A DNA stretch of 64,000 nt from Chryseobacterium sp. CH25 (lineage in GTDB: Bacteria > Bacteroidota > Bacteroidia > Flavobacteriales > Weeksellaceae): the NCBI RefSeq assembly GCF_004119455.1, contig NZ_NRQT01000001.1:744001-808000 (forward strand), read 5' to 3'. This document shows positions 7,296 to 15,845 of the stretch, piece by piece (the stretch's first letter is position 1; every line of letters begins with the position of its first letter). Below the pieces are notes generated by a model. The model ran no database searches, was not told the origin of the DNA, and was given only the letters and a program-made list of their open reading frames with translations. A program made the position numbers and the translations under genes.

Positions 7296-8825
7296 TTATT
7301 CCCACTCAATTGTTGCAGGTGGTTTGCTTGAAATATCGTAAGCTACTCTGTTGATTCCTCTTACTTCGTTGATAATTCTGCTTGAAACAGTATCTAAAAA
7401 CTCGTAAGGAAGTCTGCTCCATGTTGCTGTCATGAAATCGATGGTATTAGCTGAACGAACTACTGCGGTGTATTCGTAAGTTCTTTCGTCACCCATTACT
7501 CCTACAGATTTTACAGGAAGTAATACTACGAATGCCTGAGATACTTTTTCGTAAAGATCATTTTTGTATAATTCTTCGATGAAGATATCGTCAGCTTCCT
7601 GAAGGATTCTTACTTTTTCAGCATCTACAGCTCCCAATACTCTGATTCCTAATCCAGGTCCTGGGAAAGGGTGTCTGTATACCAAGTGGTGAGGAATTCC
7701 CAATTCTTCTCCTACTCTTCTTACTTCGTCTTTGAAAAGCTCTCTTAATGGCTCTAATAATTCGAATTCCATATCTTCAGGAAGTCCTCCAACATTGTGG
7801 TGAGACTTGATTACTGCAGATGGTCCGTTTACAGACTGGCTTTCGATAACGTCTGGATAGATTGTACCCTGAGCCAAGAATTTAGCGCCTTCAATTTTGT
7901 GAGATTCTTCATCAAATACATGGATAAACTCGTTCCCGATGATCTTTCTTTTCGCTTCCGGATCATCTACTCCTGCTAATTTTGAAAGGAATCTTTCTTT
8001 AGCATCTACCATTTTAATGTTCATATGGAAGTGCTCTCCATACTGATCCATTACTTTTTTACCTTCATCCTTTCTCAATAATCCAGTATCTACGAAGATA
8101 CAAGTTAACTGATCTCCGATTGCTTTATGGATTAAAACTGCTGCTACAGAAGAGTCAACACCTCCGGAAAGACCAAGGATTACTTTGTTGTCTCCTACTT
8201 TCTCACGGATTTCTTCTACTGTTTTCTCAATATAGTTGGTCAGTTTCCAGTTTTTCTCTGCATTACAGATTCCGAATACGAAGTTTTCCAACATTTTTCC
8301 TCCTTCTTCTGTATGAGAAACTTCCGGGTGGAACTGAACACAGAAGATTTTCTTATCTTCATTGGAAATAGAAGCAATTACTCCTGATTTTGCGTTTAAT
8401 TCAAAACCTGTTGGCAACTCTCCAACCTCATCAAAGTGGCTCATCCAAACTACAGAGTTCTGAGTTACTCCCTTTAATAAAGAGCTCTCTTTAACGATCT
8501 CAAGATTAGCCTTTCCGTATTCACCTTTTTCTCCTTTGTTTACTTTTCCTCCTAAAAGGTGAGCTGTCATCTGCATTCCATAGCAAATACCCAAAACAGG
8601 AACTCCCTGTTCGTATAATGCCTTTTCTACCAGGTGAGCATTTTCTGCATTTACAGAGCTAGGTCCTCCGGAAAGGATGATTCCCTTTGGCTGTTTTGCG
8701 ATAATATCTTGTAATGGTGTATTGAAAGGTAAGATTTCAGAGTACACACCCATCTCACGGATTCTTCTTCCGATAAGCTGGTTGTACTGGGATCCGAAAT
8801 CTAAAATAATAATACCGTTGTTCAT
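7296..8825 (-). CDS. guaA: GMP synthase (glutamine-hydrolysing)
   Basis: 509 residues, the standard length. It converts XMP to GMP using glutamine and ATP. The N-terminal class-I glutamine amidotransferase has nucleophile Cys81 in GICYGMQ and the His/Glu pair in FHPEVSHTEEG. The ATP-pyrophosphatase domain follows with the P-loop LSGGVDSSV near 219, and the C-terminal dimerisation domain ends KPPATIEWE, which is characteristic. It follows the pur genes on the same strand, but a terminator and a repeat lie between it and purD, so it probably has its own promoter. Confidence 0.98.
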   Translation of the reverse strand: MNNGIIILDFGSQYNQLIGRRIREMGVYSEILPFNTPLQDIIAKQPKGIILSGGPSSVNAENAHLVEKALYEQGVPVLGICYGMQMTAHLLGGKVNKGEKGEYGKANLEIVKESSLLKGVTQNSVVWMSHFDEVGELPTGFELNAKSGVIASISNEDKKIFCVQFHPEVSHTEEGGKMLENFVFGICNAEKNWKLTNYIEKTVEEIREKVGDNKVILGLSGGVDSSVAAVLIHKAIGDQLTCIFVDTGLLRKDEGKKVMDQYGEHFHMNIKMVDAKERFLSKLAGVDDPEAKRKIIGNEFIHVFDEESHKIEGAKFLAQGTIYPDVIESQSVNGPSAVIKSHHNVGGLPEDMEFELLEPLRELFKDEVRRVGEELGIPHHLVYRHPFPGPGLGIRVLGAVDAEKVRILQEADDIFIEELYKNDLYEKVSQAFVVLLPVKSVGVMGDERTYEYTAVVRSANTIDFMTATWSRLPYEFLDTVSSRIINEVRGINRVAYDISSKPPATIEWE

Positions 8826-8853
8826 GTTTGATAATTGATTTGTTTGAAAGATA

Positions 8854-8911
8854 TCAGATTTCAGACATCAGAAATCAGATTTTTGTCTGAAGTCTAGAAT
8901 CTTGCATCTGA
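8854..8911. repeat. 'cagatttcag' family inverted repeat
   Basis: Arms 8854-8879 and 8886-8911 are made of repeating tcagat/cagaaa units and pair at about 17 of 26 positions. Related sequences occur at 14915-14985 and 56602-56690. It lies in the purD-guaA gap. Confidence 0.5.
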
Positions 8912-8945
8912 ACTCTTATTTCTAATATTAACTGTTTTACAAAAA

Positions 8946-8970
8946 AAGACTTGGAATGACTCCAAATCTT
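8946..8970 (-). terminator. purD terminator
   Basis: A 10-bp stem with one mismatch (8946-8955 with 8961-8970) is followed on the minus strand by seven T. It lies just past the purD stop at 8984 and separates guaA from the upstream pur genes. Confidence 0.75.
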
Positions 8971-8983
8971 TTTTCGTGATTTA

Positions 8984-10222
8984 TTAAAACTTTCCGATGT
9001 CTTCTCTGTAGAAGCCGTAATCGAAATGTACGTGACCTGCATCTTCGTAAACTTTTTTGCGGGCATCTTCGAAAGTAGCTCCTGTAGCTACAATGTTCAG
9101 AACTCTACCACCATTGGAAACTACTTTGTCTCCTTTTGTAATAGCACCTGCGTATAATAGTTTACTGTGTTTTACTTTATCTTCTCCTGTAATTTCGAAA
9201 CCTGTTTCGATGTTTCTTGGGTAACCTCCTGAACACATTACAAGACAAATTGCTTTTTCATCTTTAAACTTAAGCTGAATGTCTTTTCCGTCCATACAGT
9301 CCTGGATCACATCTAATAGGTTGTTTTCCATAAGAGCCATCAATACCTGAGTTTCAGGATCTCCGAATCTCATGTTGTACTCAAGAAGGTAAGCTCCGTT
9401 CTTAGTTACCATTAATCCGAAGAAAATGATTCCTTTGAAACTGAAACCTTCTGCTTTAAGACCTTTAATAGTAGGCTCTAAAATATTTTGCTCAAAATCA
9501 GCGTAGTGTTCCTGAGTGAATTCCGGGCTTGGTGCCACAGATCCCATACCTCCTGTATTTGGTCCTGAATCACCATTTCCAGCTTTCTTATAATCTTTTG
9601 CAGCAATACAAGGGAACAATTTTTCACCGTTTGAGAAAGCGATGATAGATGCTTCAAATCCTTGTAAATATTCTTCGATTACTAAACGGATACCAGCGTC
9701 TCCATAGATTCTTCTGATCATGAAATCGTGGATGGTAGCTTCAGCTTCTTCAAGGTTATCACAGATTACAACCCCTTTTCCACCTGCTAAACCACTCGCT
9801 TTGATTACTAGAGGATATTGCTGAGTCTGGATGTATTCTTTTGCTTCGTTGTATGAATCAAATACTACCGCTTTCGCTGTTTTGATATCATAGGTCTGCA
9901 TAAATTTCTTAGAGAAAGCTTTACTTCCTTCCAGGCTTGCTACTTTCTGAGTAGGTCCAAAAACCTTAAGATCGTGCTTTTTAAACTCATCCTTGATCCC
10001 AGCTACCAATGGAGCTTCAGGTCCTACGATGGTTAAATCGATCTTTTCTTTAATAGCGAAATCTCTAAGTTCTTTGATTTCTGATAAATGAACATTTTTC
10101 CCTATTGCATCGGTAGTAGCATTCCCGTTAGCAAAAAACATTTTAGAAATTCTCGGGTCATTCTGAAGCTTTGCTGCTAAAGCAGATTCTCTACCGCCTT
10201 CACCTATGATTAATATTCTCAT
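8984..10222 (-). CDS. purD: Phosphoribosylamine-glycine ligase
   Basis: 412 residues. It catalyses the ATP-dependent joining of phosphoribosylamine and glycine (GAR synthetase). The N-terminal Rossmann-like motif is IIGEGGRESALA; the ATP-grasp core shows VIKASGLAGGKGV, the NTGGMG loop and YNMRFGDPETQV, the metal-binding signature of PurD. Length is normal. It lies 89 bases downstream of purH and is probably co-transcribed with it. Confidence 0.98.
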   Translation of the reverse strand: MRILIIGEGGRESALAAKLQNDPRISKMFFANGNATTDAIGKNVHLSEIKELRDFAIKEKIDLTIVGPEAPLVAGIKDEFKKHDLKVFGPTQKVASLEGSKAFSKKFMQTYDIKTAKAVVFDSYNEAKEYIQTQQYPLVIKASGLAGGKGVVICDNLEEAEATIHDFMIRRIYGDAGIRLVIEEYLQGFEASIIAFSNGEKLFPCIAAKDYKKAGNGDSGPNTGGMGSVAPSPEFTQEHYADFEQNILEPTIKGLKAEGFSFKGIIFFGLMVTKNGAYLLEYNMRFGDPETQVLMALMENNLLDVIQDCMDGKDIQLKFKDEKAICLVMCSGGYPRNIETGFEITGEDKVKHSKLLYAGAITKGDKVVSNGGRVLNIVATGATFEDARKKVYEDAGHVHFDYGFYREDIGKF

Positions 10223-10311
10223 ACTTTATTTATTATCTAGTCTTATTCTACAAATATATAATTTTGGATGCTAAAATTACCATCCCGAATTATTTTTTAA
10301 TTCTATTTTAA

Positions 10312-11829
10312 TTAGTGGAAAAAGTGTCTAACCCCAGTAAACATCATTGGGATTTTGTGCTCATTAGCAGCTTCAATACTGTCCTGATCTTTTACACTTC
10401 CACCTGGCTGAATGATCGCTTTGATACCTTCCTGAGCGCAGAAATCTACTACGTCACGGAAAGGGAAAAATGCATCTGATGCCAATACTAAATCGCCTGT
10501 GAATTTTTCTTTTGCTCTTTCAATCGCCTGTTGTGTAGCCCAGATTCTGTTTACCTGTCCACCACCGATTCCGAAAGCCTGGATCCCGTTGGAAACCACA
10601 ATCGCATTAGATTTCACATATTTTACTACTCTCTGAGAGAAAAGCAATGCTTTTTTCTGTTCTTCTGTAGGCTGAGTTTCAGTCACTACTTTAATATCAT
10701 CAGAGAAATGTAAATCGTTATCCTGAACCAAGATACCACCGTCTACTTTTACCCAAGTCTTCTTATCAGAAACAGGGTTTACTATTTTGATGATTCTAAG
10801 GTTTTTCTTTTTTCTTAAAACTTCAAGAGCTTCTTCGTCGAAATCCGGAGCCATTACAATCTCAAGGAATGTTTTGTTCAGCTCTTCAGCCGTTGCTGCA
10901 TCGATCTTATAGTTCATAGCAACAATTCCGCCAAAGATAGAAACCGGATCACATTCAAAAGTTTTTTGGTATGTTTCCAATGCTGATGTACCAATTGCAA
11001 CTCCACAAGGCGTAGAGTGTTTTACAGCACAACAAGCCATTTCTTCTTTGAATTCAGTAACTACTTTCCAGCAAAGGTCCATATCACGAAGGTTGTTGAA
11101 AGAAAGTTCTTTACCACCAAGCTGTTCGAAATCTTTCATTGCTCCGTTCTCAAAAGTAGAAACGTAATAAGCAGCCGACTGGTGAGGGTTTTCACCATAT
11201 CTAAGATCAGAAACTTTTTTGTAAGATGCGTTTAAATACGTTGGATATTCCTCATCTAAAAGCATTCTTGAAATAGCAGCATCATAAGCTGATGTAAGGT
11301 TGAATACTTTTCCTGCAAGCTTCTTACGAGTCTCGATATAAGTATCTCCGTTTTGTTCCATTTCCAGTTTTACTGTTGTATAATCTTCTACATCAGTAAT
11401 TACGGTAACAGAATCAAAGTTTTTCGCTGCAGAACGAAGCATAGATGGTCCACCGATATCGATAAACTCTACTTTCTCGTGTAAAGAAATGTCTTTATTC
11501 ACGTTTTCAAAGAAAGGATAAAGGTTTACGATCACCATGTCTATCAGACCAATTCCGTGCTCCTGAACGGTTTTCATGTGCTCTTCGTTGGTACGAACTG
11601 CTAACAAACCACCGTGAACTTTTGGATGTAAAGTTTTCACTCTTCCGTCCAACATTTCAGGGAAATCGGTTACCTCATCAATCTGAATTGGATTTAAACC
11701 AGCGTCTTTCAAATGTTTGAACGTTCCTCCTGTGGAGATCAACTCATAATTCTGAGCTTCCAAAAACTGTGCGAATTCGATTAATCCACTTTTGTCAGAA
11801 ACACTGATTAAAACTCTCTTTTTACTCAT
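10312..11829 (-). CDS. purH: Bifunctional AICAR transformylase/IMP cyclohydrolase
   Basis: 505 residues from ATG at 11829. An in-frame TTG nine bases further upstream is less likely because [15 protein letters not shown] is the usual PurH beginning. The N-terminal MGS-like IMP cyclohydrolase domain carries STGGTFKHL and [13 protein letters not shown]. The C-terminal AICAR formyltransferase domain carries the conserved KHSTPCGVA and ends in GVRHFFH. It performs the last two steps to IMP. The upstream lipoprotein gene is only about 96 bases away. Confidence 0.98.
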   Translation of the reverse strand: MSKKRVLISVSDKSGLIEFAQFLEAQNYELISTGGTFKHLKDAGLNPIQIDEVTDFPEMLDGRVKTLHPKVHGGLLAVRTNEEHMKTVQEHGIGLIDMVIVNLYPFFENVNKDISLHEKVEFIDIGGPSMLRSAAKNFDSVTVITDVEDYTTVKLEMEQNGDTYIETRKKLAGKVFNLTSAYDAAISRMLLDEEYPTYLNASYKKVSDLRYGENPHQSAAYYVSTFENGAMKDFEQLGGKELSFNNLRDMDLCWKVVTEFKEEMACCAVKHSTPCGVAIGTSALETYQKTFECDPVSIFGGIVAMNYKIDAATAEELNKTFLEIVMAPDFDEEALEVLRKKKNLRIIKIVNPVSDKKTWVKVDGGILVQDNDLHFSDDIKVVTETQPTEEQKKALLFSQRVVKYVKSNAIVVSNGIQAFGIGGGQVNRIWATQQAIERAKEKFTGDLVLASDAFFPFRDVVDFCAQEGIKAIIQPGGSVKDQDSIEAANEHKIPMMFTGVRHFFH

Positions 11830-11925
11830 TACTTTCAATTTTTACTTTTCACAGTTATTTCAAACTGTATCCGGTTCTTTCACCTCCGGATTACTTTTTA
11901 TTTTACTTAGATTTTTTTATTTTAC

Positions 11926-12774
11926 TCAATTATCACTTAGCAATAACTGATTATTCTGATCATAACGGAAACTCCATCCCTGTTCTGAAACTAAGGTTTT
12001 AGTACCTTCTTCATCATAATTATAGACTTTCAAATTCCTATAATTATTCTCCGAAAGGCTTCTATAAAAATATGACTCTATTAATCCCAGTTTCTTAAAT
12101 GGATTTTTCGCCATATCATAATCGGAAAATATAGTTTCCTGTTTTATGTTGAAATTACTGTTATAATCCTCGGCAGACTGGCTTACTATTCTCTTCAGGT
12201 TATTTCCTTCATAAAAGAATAGATCAACTCTTTCCAGCTCTTTCAAATAGGAATAAGATGGTGTCCCGGGAACGATATCCGGATATTTTAAAATTATTTT
12301 TTGTAATTTATTTTGACCATCATATTCATAATAATATTTTCTGGATCCATAAGTGACTTGTCCATTAAAAGATGGAGAAGGAACGTATTTTTCTATCACT
12401 TTTCCATTATTATTTAAAGTGTAGACAGTGGTATTTTTGAGTATTTTAATATTTGGATCATAACTTCTGTTTTCTACAATTACTGTATTTCCGCTATAAT
12501 TCAAATTTAAATACACTTGAAATAACTGAGTGCCACGTTTTTTGTCCACCTTTACCAATTTCCTCTGATTATCATAAGTAAACACTTCATAATAGTCAAA
12601 GCCAAATGGATCGTCTTTCTCAAGGCCTACAATTATTTTTAACAATTGGGTTGGCATTAAATCCCCATCATTATTATTAACAGTTGTAGTTACTTCCTGA
12701 ACATCCTCATCACCTGAAGAACAAGATGATAATGACAGTGAAAGCAGTACAGCAAATAATAATTTTTTTCTCAT
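11926..12774 (-). CDS. Hypothetical lipoprotein between purN and purH
   Basis: 282 residues with a lipoprotein signal: charged start, hydrophobic run, then LSSCSS with the lipid-acceptor Cys near 18, followed by acidic residues. The body has repeated YD-like units (YYEVFTYDNQRKLVKV, YYYEYDGQNKLQKII, YNYDEEG), giving a resemblance to RHS/YD or beta-strand-repeat lipoproteins of Bacteroidota. Function unknown. It is embedded in the purine cluster with only 18 bases to purN, but nothing in it suggests a role in purine synthesis. Confidence 0.75.
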   Translation of the reverse strand: MRKKLLFAVLLSLSLSSCSSGDEDVQEVTTTVNNNDGDLMPTQLLKIIVGLEKDDPFGFDYYEVFTYDNQRKLVKVDKKRGTQLFQVYLNLNYSGNTVIVENRSYDPNIKILKNTTVYTLNNNGKVIEKYVPSPSFNGQVTYGSRKYYYEYDGQNKLQKIILKYPDIVPGTPSYSYLKELERVDLFFYEGNNLKRIVSQSAEDYNSNFNIKQETIFSDYDMAKNPFKKLGLIESYFYRSLSENNYRNLKVYNYDEEGTKTLVSEQGWSFRYDQNNQLLLSDN

Positions 12775-12792
12775 ATTCCGGTTATCCCTAGT

Positions 12793-13359
12793 TTATTTGT
12801 TCCCCAATACTTTATTAATGGCTAATGGAAATATCTCATATTCAATCTGATGAACTTTCTGAGCCAATGTTTCAGGGGTATCGTCTGCTGTTACTTCAAA
12901 AGACTTCTGAAGAATAGCTTCTCCTTCATCAATACCCGGAGTTACAAAATGTACTGTTGCCCCACTTTCTTTTTCTTTAGCTTCAATAACAGCATTGTGG
13001 ACATTCATTCCCCACATTCCTTTTCCACCGAATTTCGGAAGCAATGCTGGGTGAATATTGATTATTTTACCGTTCCAGTTTTCACAGAATTCAGGTTTTA
13101 AAATGGATAGGAATCCTGCCAATACAATAAGGTCTGTATCTTGTGGAATTACTTTAGCCAATTCGCTGCTGAAATTCTTTCCTCTTGGAATCAGTATGTT
13201 TTCTATATTATGATTCTTCGCTCTTTCCAATCCGAAACATTCTCTGTCTGCCACCACTAAAGACACTTTTGCATTCTGGATTTCTCCAGCTTCAATGGTA
13301 TCAATGATTCTCTGCAAATTGGTTCCTGAACCGGATACAAGCACTACAATGTTCTTCAT
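12793..13359 (-). CDS. purN: Phosphoribosylglycinamide formyltransferase
   Basis: 188 residues, normal for PurN. It transfers a formyl group from 10-formyl-THF to GAR. Visible: the N-terminal VLVSGSGTNLQRI phosphate loop, the active-site region NIHPALLPKFGGKGMWG with the catalytic Asn-His, and VHFVTPGIDEGEAI near the C-terminus, with the catalytic Asp. It lies between two orphan genes within the purine cluster. Confidence 0.97.
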   Translation of the reverse strand: MKNIVVLVSGSGTNLQRIIDTIEAGEIQNAKVSLVVADRECFGLERAKNHNIENILIPRGKNFSSELAKVIPQDTDLIVLAGFLSILKPEFCENWNGKIINIHPALLPKFGGKGMWGMNVHNAVIEAKEKESGATVHFVTPGIDEGEAILQKSFEVTADDTPETLAQKVHQIEYEIFPLAINKVLGNK

Positions 13360-13407
13360 ATTTATTTGGTAGTCTTTTCAAGACTTAAAACCTTAACAAG
13401 GCTTTCT

Positions 13408-13830
13408 TTATTTTATTATTACCCGATGTGTTCCATCCAGTCTTTCTATTTCCTCAACATAAAACCTTGGAGTAAAATCGTCACATCCTGATTTTGAATT
13501 GATTTCCAAGCGTCCCTTCAACCTATAGGTCATATGATACTGATCAGTACGGTTATCATAAAAGTAATCCTTCAAATCTAAAGTCTGAAATCCTTCTGAT
13601 ACCGACGTTTCAGGATTGATATCTTTTCCTATTAAAAGGTTATATCTTGGATCACTTACTTTTTTAACTTTTGAATCGTCATTTTCATCTCCGCAGGCAT
13701 ATTGCATGAATGTAGCCTCGATGGTAATGAATTCTCCTAAAGATGTTTTATGTTTCCAGCTATAAAATCCCCAATATCCAACTCCGAGGAGTATTATTGT
13801 AATGATAAAGTAGCGGATGAATTTCTTCAT
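13408..13830 (-). CDS. Hypothetical membrane-anchored protein
   Basis: 140 residues with one N-terminal transmembrane segment (about 6-24) after a basic start, and an extracytoplasmic body with two cysteines (ACGDENDD and SGCDDF), possibly disulfide-linked. I do not recognise a family. It lies between purM and purN on the same strand. The 83 bases separating it from purM are almost entirely an imperfect inverted repeat. Confidence 0.7.
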   Translation of the reverse strand: MKKFIRYFIITIILLGVGYWGFYSWKHKTSLGEFITIEATFMQYACGDENDDSKVKKVSDPRYNLLIGKDINPETSVSEGFQTLDLKDYFYDNRTDQYHMTYRLKGRLEINSKSGCDDFTPRFYVEEIERLDGTHRVIIK

Positions 13831-13839
13831 TTATAATGT

Positions 13840-13914
13840 AATAATGTATCAGTCTAGCAATGTAACAATGATTTTAATTGGTACACTGGTACATTGCCAG
13901 ATTGTTATATTATT
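13840..13914. repeat. Imperfect inverted repeat, 'aatgtaacaatg' family
   Basis: Arms 13840-13870 and 13884-13914 (31 bases each) are inverted copies matching at about 25 of 31 positions with a 13-base loop. The right arm reaches the first base of the purM stop codon, so the hairpin would form immediately 3' of purM. Confidence 0.7.
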
Positions 13915-14906
13915 TATAATGATAAATTGATTTTCTCTGCTCCTTCAGTGATTTCACCGATTTCGTAAGCATCATCTAAAAGGTGTAATACTTTTTCAGC
14001 ATGTTCAGCATCTACAACGATTACCATCCCTACACCCATATTGAATGTTCCGTGCATTTCTTCTCTTGCAACTCCACCTCTTTTTTCCAATTCAAGCATT
14101 ATGCTTGGAATTCTGATTTTAGAACCGTCGATAGAAGCACAAAGTCCTTCAGGGATAATTCTTGGAACGTTTTCGTAAAGACCACCACCTGTAATGTGAG
14201 CAATTCCTTCAACTTTTACTTCTTCCAATACTTTATGAATGTCTTTGAAATATAATCTTGTAGGAACTAAAAGAGTTTCATATAAAGGTTTTCCTTCAAA
14301 CTCTTCTTCAAAGTTCGGGAATACTTTTCTTACTAAAGAGAATCCATTGGAGTGGAATCCTGAGCTTGGTAATGCGATAATTTTGTTCCCTGGTTTAATT
14401 TTAGAACCGTCAATGATCTGATCTTTTTCTACGATTCCTACACAGAATCCTGCAACATCATAATCTCCAGGCTGGTACATTCCAGGCATTTCAGCAGTTT
14501 CTCCACCAATTAATGCACAGTTGTTATCTTTACAAGCTTCTACCATTCCTAAAACGATTTCAGCTGCAATTTCAGAATCAAGCTTTCCACAAGCTAAATA
14601 ATCTAAGAAGAATAAAGGTTTAGCACCGTGGCAAAGAATATCGTTAGCACACATTGCGAAACAGTCTACTCCTATTGAGTCATATTTTTTGGTATCCAAA
14701 GCTACTTTCAGCTTAGTTCCTACTCCATCTGTTCCTGAAACAAGAACCGGATTTTTGTATCCACCAATTTCGTAGAAAGCACCAAAACTTCCCAAATGGT
14801 TTAATACATTGGAATTGTGGGTTTCACCAACTGCTTTTTTGATCTTGTCAACCGTTTTGTATCCTTCTTCTTTGTCTACTCCTGCTGATTTGTAAGTGTT
14901 ACTCAT
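13914..14906 (-). CDS. purM: Phosphoribosylformylglycinamidine cyclo-ligase
   Basis: 330 residues. It closes the imidazole ring of FGAM to give AIR, using ATP. Signature motifs: SGTDGVGTKLKVA (nucleotide/metal loop), the catalytic-domain LIGGETAEMPGMY and HITGGGLYENVPRI. Length is typical. It is the first purine gene of the minus-strand cluster. Upstream lie repeat-like sequence and a candidate small RNA with its own terminator, so purM may have a separate promoter or depend on read-through. Confidence 0.97.
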   Translation of the reverse strand: MSNTYKSAGVDKEEGYKTVDKIKKAVGETHNSNVLNHLGSFGAFYEIGGYKNPVLVSGTDGVGTKLKVALDTKKYDSIGVDCFAMCANDILCHGAKPLFFLDYLACGKLDSEIAAEIVLGMVEACKDNNCALIGGETAEMPGMYQPGDYDVAGFCVGIVEKDQIIDGSKIKPGNKIIALPSSGFHSNGFSLVRKVFPNFEEEFEGKPLYETLLVPTRLYFKDIHKVLEEVKVEGIAHITGGGLYENVPRIIPEGLCASIDGSKIRIPSIMLELEKRGGVAREEMHGTFNMGVGMVIVVDAEHAEKVLHLLDDAYEIGEITEGAEKINLSL

Positions 14907-14914
14907 GTCTGCTT

Positions 14915-14985
14915 AGATTTTTTAGATTTTCAGATTTCAGTTCTCAGATTATTTATGATCCAATGTCTGCAATCTTACTATCTTA
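14915..14985. repeat. 'cagatttcag'-type repeat sequence upstream of purM
   Basis: Low-complexity sequence of repeating agattttcagatttcag/ctcagatt units, related to the elements at 8854-8911 and 56602-56690. The inverted partner is weak here. Confidence 0.35.
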
Positions 14986-15023
14986 ATATATTTCAATTTA
15001 CTTTTTATATTCGATTTAGAAAA

Positions 15024-15147
15024 CAAAAAAGCCGACAATCTTTTCAGATTATCGGCCGTTATTTTATCTCAGAATTTCAGAGTCCATAATTTTCCCTTTA
15101 TGAGAAAAACATTGTTTATAGGAGGTCTGAATTTTCATCTCTTTTCT
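15024..15147 (-). ncRNA. Candidate small structured RNA upstream of purM
   Basis: A discrete transcription unit is visible on the minus strand: a TATTTTTG box at 15153-15160, about 125 bases of RNA, then a strong terminator hairpin (stem 15031-15041 with 15045-15055, one G-U/mismatch) followed by six T. The RNA can fold as a rod. A closing stem forms between 15121-15131 and 15076-15085 (TTCAGA..TCC with GGA..TCTGAA), an internal bubble follows, and a 7-bp terminal hairpin (TTTTCTC-ATAAA-GGGAAAA) lies at 15090-15108. This rod-with-bubble shape resembles 6S RNA, but I cannot confirm a family. Alternatively it is an attenuated leader of purM. Confidence 0.5.
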
Positions 15148-15152
15148 TTTTG

Positions 15153-15160
15153 CAAAAATA
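15153..15160 (-). promoter_or_regulatory. TATTTTTG -7 box for candidate small RNA
   Basis: A TAnnTTTG match on the minus strand, about 100 bases upstream of a terminator with no reading frame of note between them. Confidence 0.45.
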
Positions 15161-15185
15161 GTAATTTTTAACGAATATTCAAATT

Positions 15186-15737
15186 CTATTTTTCAAGGAT
15201 GGTTTCAATGGCTGCAATCTTCTTGATTTTTTCCTTTAATTCACTGTCTTTCTCAGCGTTAGAAATTTTTTGTTCAGCTTTATCAAAGTTATCATTAAAG
15301 AAAGGAAGGGAGAATGTTTCTACCACATTTCCACCGTGGAAAGGGAAACGTTTAGATGCGGCTTCCAAAACTCCGGCTCCACCTCTACCTCCAGGTGATG
15401 TTGACATCAATAGCATTGGTACTTCATTCCATACTGTTCTGTCTTTGATTCTTGATACCCAATCGAACACATTTTTAAATGCTGTAGAGTATGTTCCGTT
15501 GTGCTCTCCTAAAGAAACCAATAGTAAGTCTGCTCCATCAATTTTAGCCGCAAAATCATGAGCTTCCTGAGGAACTCCACCTGCTAATTCTCTTTCATGC
15601 TTGTAGATTGGCATTTCGAAAGGATTCAAATCGATCACTTCTACTTCTGCTTTATCAAATAATGTTGATGCATATGCTACCAACTGCTTGTTCATTGAAA
15701 CTTCTGAATTACTTCCTGCTATTGCTAAGATTTTCAT
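15186..15737 (-). CDS. NADPH-dependent FMN reductase family oxidoreductase
   Basis: 183 residues with a flavodoxin-like fold. The N-terminal AIAGSNSEVSMNKQL is the FMN phosphate loop, SLGEHNGTYSTAFKNVFDW is the family flavin/substrate segment (usually P-E-Y-N-x-S, here G-E-H-N-G-T), and MSTSPGGRGG is the second flavin loop. Members reduce quinones, azo dyes or flavins with NAD(P)H. A TAAATTTG promoter box lies at 15833-15840, with a hairpin in the intervening leader. Pirin upstream may be co-transcribed. Confidence 0.9.
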   Translation of the reverse strand: MKILAIAGSNSEVSMNKQLVAYASTLFDKAEVEVIDLNPFEMPIYKHERELAGGVPQEAHDFAAKIDGADLLLVSLGEHNGTYSTAFKNVFDWVSRIKDRTVWNEVPMLLMSTSPGGRGGAGVLEAASKRFPFHGGNVVETFSLPFFNDNFDKAEQKISNAEKDSELKEKIKKIAAIETILEK

Positions 15738-15769
15738 ATTTCGTATTAAATTTTTATGTTATAGATTAA

Positions 15770-15808
15770 GGAACTACCATCCGCAAGGATTTTACTGATG
15801 GTAATTCC
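15770..15808 (-). promoter_or_regulatory. Hairpin in leader of the FMN reductase gene
   Basis: Arms 15770-15781 and 15797-15808 pair at 11 of 12 positions around a 15-base loop. It sits between a TAAATTTG box (15833-15840) and the reductase ATG (15737), with no clear T-run after it on the minus strand. It is therefore either a 5'-leader structure or a weak pirin terminator. Confidence 0.45.
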
Positions 15809-15845
15809 ATATTATTTTTTATTTTGAGGATACAAATTTAGTTTT

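Noticed and set aside
11839..11925. Terminator between the lipoprotein gene and purH (atccgg...ccggat hairpin)
   Set aside because: The 6-bp stem has an 11-base loop and no T-run on the minus strand, so it is unlikely to terminate.
15024..15147. Purine riboswitch upstream of purM
   Set aside because: The conserved TATA...GGNNNNNNGTTTCTAC core of purine riboswitches is absent; the fold is a rod, not a three-way junction.
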